From: Excoecaria cochinchinensis | Lineage: Eukaryota > Streptophyta > Magnoliopsida > Malpighiales > Euphorbiaceae | NCBI GenBank assembly: GCA_947683425.1 | Contig: CANTUQ010000073.1 | Coordinates: 3,692,501-3,756,500 of the forward strand | Length of the DNA stretch: 64,000 nucleotides | Reading direction: 5' to 3' | Part shown: in pieces, positions 60,156-64,000 of the stretch | How the letters are laid out: each line of letters starts with the position of its first letter | How positions within the stretch are numbered: position 1 is the first letter of the stretch | Translations under genes and position numbers: made by a program | The notes under the pieces: model-generated | Database searches by the model: none | What the model was told of the DNA's origin: nothing | The model's input: the letters and a program-made list of their open reading frames with translations, nothing else

Positions 60156-60812
60156 TGAATTGGATATTAAGATTTGTGTTTGGATCACTTTATTCAGACA
60201 AATTCAAATTGAATTTTAGGTCATAGTTAAAAATTGATAGATGTAATTGTTATCATATTACACAAATCTAATGGTGGATTGTGTATTATTATATCCAGTA
60301 TATGTAGAGTAGTGAACATTATGGTGTATTATATTATCTCCATATTAGCTTTTTAAAAAATCTTCTAAACACTGTATTTACATTAATTTGTACTATATTA
60401 TGTTATTTCATGTGGTAACTAGTGATCCAAGCATGCCCTAATTGTTTGAGAGGTTTTTCCGGAGGTAGAACTTCTAGTTCTAGTTATCAATTGCAAATTA
60501 TCCCAAACTTGTGAAATTCATTTGTGAATCCAAACTGTAATGTATACAAAATTCATCTCTTTCTTATTAATTAAAATTAGGAAAAACACATTATTGGGCC
60601 TCAATTTTTAACTTTTTTTCTATTGAATCATCGAATTAAAAAATTTTTATATTGAGTGATTTTACTCAAGTCTCTAACTTATAACAATAACATAAGTGAG
60701 ATATATTTATAGTTAAAATTGTGAAGTAAAAAAAAATGTTGAAATTTATTAGAGAAATTATTAAAAATCTCACATCAAAAAATAAAATAAAATAATTCAC
60801 AAAATCGGTGTC
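60156..60812. other. AT-rich spacer
   Basis: No gene or repeat recognised between Tat-B and the inverted solo LTR. Confidence 0.5.
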
Positions 60813-61864
60813 TGTGACGCGCGCCAAACCCAGCAAGGGCCCTCATCGAACCCGCTTTTAAGATTCGAGGGATTGGTTCGCGTCTTTTCTGATCTTAGGT
60901 GTTATGAGATATTTTCGGCACCTCCTTTCACAATACAACATTGAAAAGGACCATCCATCGCCATAACACCTTTAGGCACTTTTGAGGTATTTTGGAGTTG
61001 CCACCCAATTTACAAGAAATTGAGAAAGTTTAACCTCTTATCGGTCTAAACCAGAGATGGTGTCCGAAACTTCACACTTATTTGTGCCCTGATTAATTAT
61101 AAATGGGTTTAAATATTATAAAATTTCATTCCTCATCTCACGCGATTAATGCAGTTTATTAAAGCGCATATCAATCACATACGTAAAGCGGTAAATAAAA
61201 TTAAAATAAAGAAAATGCAATAAATTACAATAAAACTAGGGGCGGAATACAACCCCCATCGTAAATAAAACATAAATCATATATAAAACGGGGTATTTAT
61301 TAATGTTGAGGGCATTGGTTCTCTCATGCATGATTAGAAAAAATCATTTTGAAATGACAATTTATTTTGGATGAAAAATTAGGACATTGGTCCCATTTTA
61401 TTAGAAAACTCAATTTTATTTGTAGAAATATTTTTGTGTGATTTTTGATTAAGTGCGCATAAAATAAATGGTTTAATTAATCATTACATGCCAAATAACT
61501 CAATGAAACAAATAAAGAACAAATAACAAATACAATAAAAATGGTAACTCCTCGGATCTCCTCCTTCATTCGCACGGGTGCTCAAACAGGGGAACACAAA
61601 GATTTGTCACCAACAATAAAAACAAATAAACTTAATGTTAGTAATCAAGTCAAAGAATCAATTAAAATAGAACAATAATAAACTAGGCAAAATATGCATA
61701 TTAGGTGACTAGTAGATTAAATGACGCATTAAATTAAATTGACATATTAAAAGATCACATTAGAACATAAAGCAATAATAATAGTAATGATGATAATGAT
61801 AAATAAATAGTAATAATAATAACAACGACAACAAGAATAATAATAATAATAATAATAATAATAC

Positions 61865-61907
<43 letters not shown>

Positions 61908-63251
61908 ACGATTAAATGAAACAAGGGTAAAAGTAATATTAGAAATGTTAGATCTATGTACAAAAACACATAAAATAAATAAAAACCAAACAAATGTAAA
62001 GATGTGCATGGTTAACTATTGAATATAAATAAAATAAAATAGAAGAAGAATAAAAGACTAAAAGATCGAGTTTAGAATGTTTACCCTCAGATTTAAATGA
62101 TATTGAAGCGCGATATCCCGATCTAATCTCTTGTCAAGATCCGAAAATTAACTCAAAAAAACATGTTCAACTAAATCTTGAGTTTATGTCTAAAAAGACT
62201 CGAGAACATTAATACTAAGAAAAATGATTTAATTTTTTGTGTTTGATATATGATCTGAAAATTCAAGTCAAGGAATTGATTTTCCTTTCTTAGAGTTTTC
62301 AAGATCAATCAAGAATTTTTTAGAGATAAAAAACTAGAATGGAATTTAAGATGAAAACTTGTAGCTTTAAAAGAAGAGAATTAAGAAAATTGAAGAAAAT
62401 GATTTTAATTTTTTAAGAATGAGAAAAGATGAACTCCAAGAAGATTCAATCATTTGTTTTTCCAGCAAAACCTACTAACTCCTCTCCCGAAAATCTCCTT
62501 CTAAATGACTTAGAAAAATGTATTTTGCTAGAGAGAATTTTCTTACTCTCCTCCCCACCAAATTCTCCTCTCCCCCTTCTCTAATCAAAAATCCCTCAAG
62601 TAAAACTCCAATCCTTTCATCTCCAGCTCCCCTACAGATCTTTCCAAGATCCCACCTCACAAATTTCAACAAAAAACACTCTAAAATTCAAAGTAAAAAC
62701 CCTAAAGTCAAATATGGACAATTAACATTTTTATTTATTTTTAATTAATTTTTGTCATTTTTTGACTTTTAATTCCCGCCCAATTTGACTATTTGTCAAA
62801 TTTGAATGAAATCTGAGAAAAACACAAGAAAAAATTATTTTTAAGCCCTAAAAATCGAAAATCGGCGAAAAATGGCACTTGCGGCAGGGATCTGGGCAGG
62901 ATCGGCGAGATTTCCCGCCGATCCTGGGGGCGCTGGCGCGCTGTGCGGGTTTTAGCGACGCGCAGTAATGCATGTCGCCTTTTCCCGGGCAGAGCGTAAC
63001 GGGCGCTGCGCACTGCAGCAGGCGCCCCGCCCCGCCCGACACTCTCGACTTTTTTTTTTTAATTTTTTAAATATGTCTAAAAAACACTAAAATTGATAAA
63101 AATATTATTAAAACTAATTTTTTAAAATATTTTTGTTATTTTTAATTTTTTATTCAAAAATGCAAAATTTGACAAGAAAATCGTTACTTCCAACTATTTT
63201 ATCATCATTGGGTAACTCCGATTTAAGCTGACTCAGGACCCGGTGTCTACA
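60813..63251 (-). mobile_element. Solo LTR (TGTAGACACC family), minus orientation
   Basis: On the minus strand it runs from TGTAGACACCGGGTCC (63251) to GGCGCGCGTCACA (60813), 2439 bp, with a perfect 5-bp duplication GTGTC at 60808-60812 and 63252-63256. It has no internal region. Contains (TAA)n at about 61790-61905 and a GC-rich patch at 62880-63045, the positions equivalent to those in the 55605 copy. Confidence 0.93.
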
Positions 63252-63354
63252 GTGTCTTTAACTGATCCATCATAATACCGCAAAAATAAATTTTCATCAT
63301 ACAAATCACTACCTTATCTGTTGAAGTCCTAACACTACAAGAAAAACGGAAAAT

Positions 63355-63745
63355 AGAGACGGAAAATAGTGACGAAAAATTATTTTCGTCTCTATTTAGA
63401 GACGGAAAAATTTTCGTCTCTATTTTTCGTCTCTATTTATGGCGGGATCGATTCCCTCCAAAATTTGAGACCGAAAATAGAGACGAAAATTTTTTCCGTC
63501 TCTAAATAGAGACGAAAAAATTATTCCGTCTCTAAATAGAGACGAAAAATATATTTCCGTCTCTAAATAGAGACCGAAACAATTCCGTCTCTATTTAGAG
63601 ACGGAAAAATATTTTGGTCTCTAAATTTAGAGACGGAAATTGCTTTCCGTCTCTAAATTTAGAGACCGAAATATTTTTCCGTCTCTAAATAGAGATGGAA
63701 AGTTTTCGGTCTCTATTTAGAGACGGAAATATATTTTTCGTCTCT
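63355..63745. repeat. CACTA subterminal repeats
   Basis: More than 20 copies of TAGAGACGGAAA or its complement TTTCCGTCTCTA, many as back-to-back inverted pairs such as CCGTCTCTAAATAGAGACG. In En/Spm such repeats bind the element-coded TNPA protein. Confidence 0.92.
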
Positions 63746-63764
63746 ATTTTAGGGAATTTGGGCC

Positions 63765-63789
63765 AAACCCTAATCTTGGATATAAAAAG
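63765..63789 (+). promoter_or_regulatory. Candidate promoter of the CACTA element
   Basis: A telo-box AAACCCTAA (63765-63773) is followed by TATAAAAAG (63781-63789) and a purine-rich GA leader to the window end, directly behind the subterminal repeats. Confidence 0.5.
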
Positions 63790-64000
63790 AAAGAGATAGG
63801 AAATTAAAAGGGGGCTCTCTCGGCTTAAGAACACAAGGGGAACAAAGAGAAGAAAACACAGGAAATGAAAGAGCAAGAGAGGGACATAGAAGGAGAGAGC
63901 TCGGCTGGGCAAAATAAAAAGGAAATCAAAAGAAGAAATAAAAAGAGAAAGAGAAGACACATAGCAAGAACAAAAAGAGGACCAAAATTCAAAAGAAAAA

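Larger units (their letters stand above)
63333..64000 (+). mobile_element. CACTA (En/Spm) transposon, left end
   Basis: Starts CACTACAAGAAAAACGG, the canonical plant CACTA terminus, preceded by TAA as possible 3-bp duplication. Subterminal repeats fill 63355-63745. The element continues past the window, so its transposase cannot be seen. Confidence 0.9.

Overview
The window is nuclear DNA of a flowering plant, most likely a eudicot. It is AT-rich, has GT-AG introns with plant-type splice sites, two ordinary plant genes and a dense, nested load of plant transposons. No prokaryotic operon, rRNA or tRNA was seen. The species cannot be named from the sequence alone.

Layout. 1-872: AT-rich flank. 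873-10635: a complete-length but broken Tat-lineage Ty3/gypsy LTR retrotransposon (Tat-A) with a perfect 5-bp target duplication, carrying a spliced antisense gene with its own TATA box and G-box. 11575-22313: an old Ty1/copia element, split by a 2.9-kb solo LTR (17285-20168, target duplication GCCAG) and with a dense CACGTG (G-box/ABRE) cluster in its leader. 22314-24602: intergenic, with a MITE-like inverted-repeat element. 24603-25707: armadillo-repeat protein gene (+). 26805-30618: sucrase/ferredoxin-like (thioredoxin-like ferredoxin, Apd1/AIM32-type) gene (-), five coding exons, convergent with the ARM gene. About 31190-32300: decayed LRR receptor kinase exons (-).

33605-47636 is the centrepiece: a 14.0-kb, apparently intact Mutator-like element (MULE) bounded by a perfect 9-bp target duplication (33596-33604 and 47637-47645). 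It holds an intact three-exon mudrA-like transposase (+), an intact single-exon ORF resembling the ATHILA ORF1 / plant transposon protein families (-), and an intact ten-exon gene joining a DUF1985 region to a C-terminal Ulp1-type cysteine protease with its His/Asp/Gln/Cys residues (-), as in Kaonashi-type MULEs. Its noncoding parts repeat a two-part module four times: arrays of a degenerate 11-bp repeat next to clusters of an (A)CGACTCGT hairpin motif. A paralogous unfilled copy of the insertion site lies just downstream at about 48243-48420.

49016-60155: a second, gutted Tat element (Tat-B: 5' LTR, gag start, antisense-gene 3' end, truncated 3' LTR) filled with nested LTR material: an LTR plus partial internal region (50257-about 54430), a chromovirus-type LTR remnant, and a solo LTR with duplication CATAT (55605-58126). 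60813-63251: a third member of that LTR family, solo and inverted (duplication GTGTC). 63333-64000: the left end of a CACTA (En/Spm) transposon with more than 20 subterminal repeats and a candidate promoter, running off the window.

The two host genes are unrelated housekeeping-type loci. The MULE is the only transposon here whose genes all look functional: transposase transcribed inward from the left end, ULP gene inward from the right end, a layout like the convergent mudrA/mudrB pair of maize MuDR with the ULP and ATHILA-like genes in the mudrB position. Splice junctions were chosen by hand from GT/AG sites and reading-frame phase.
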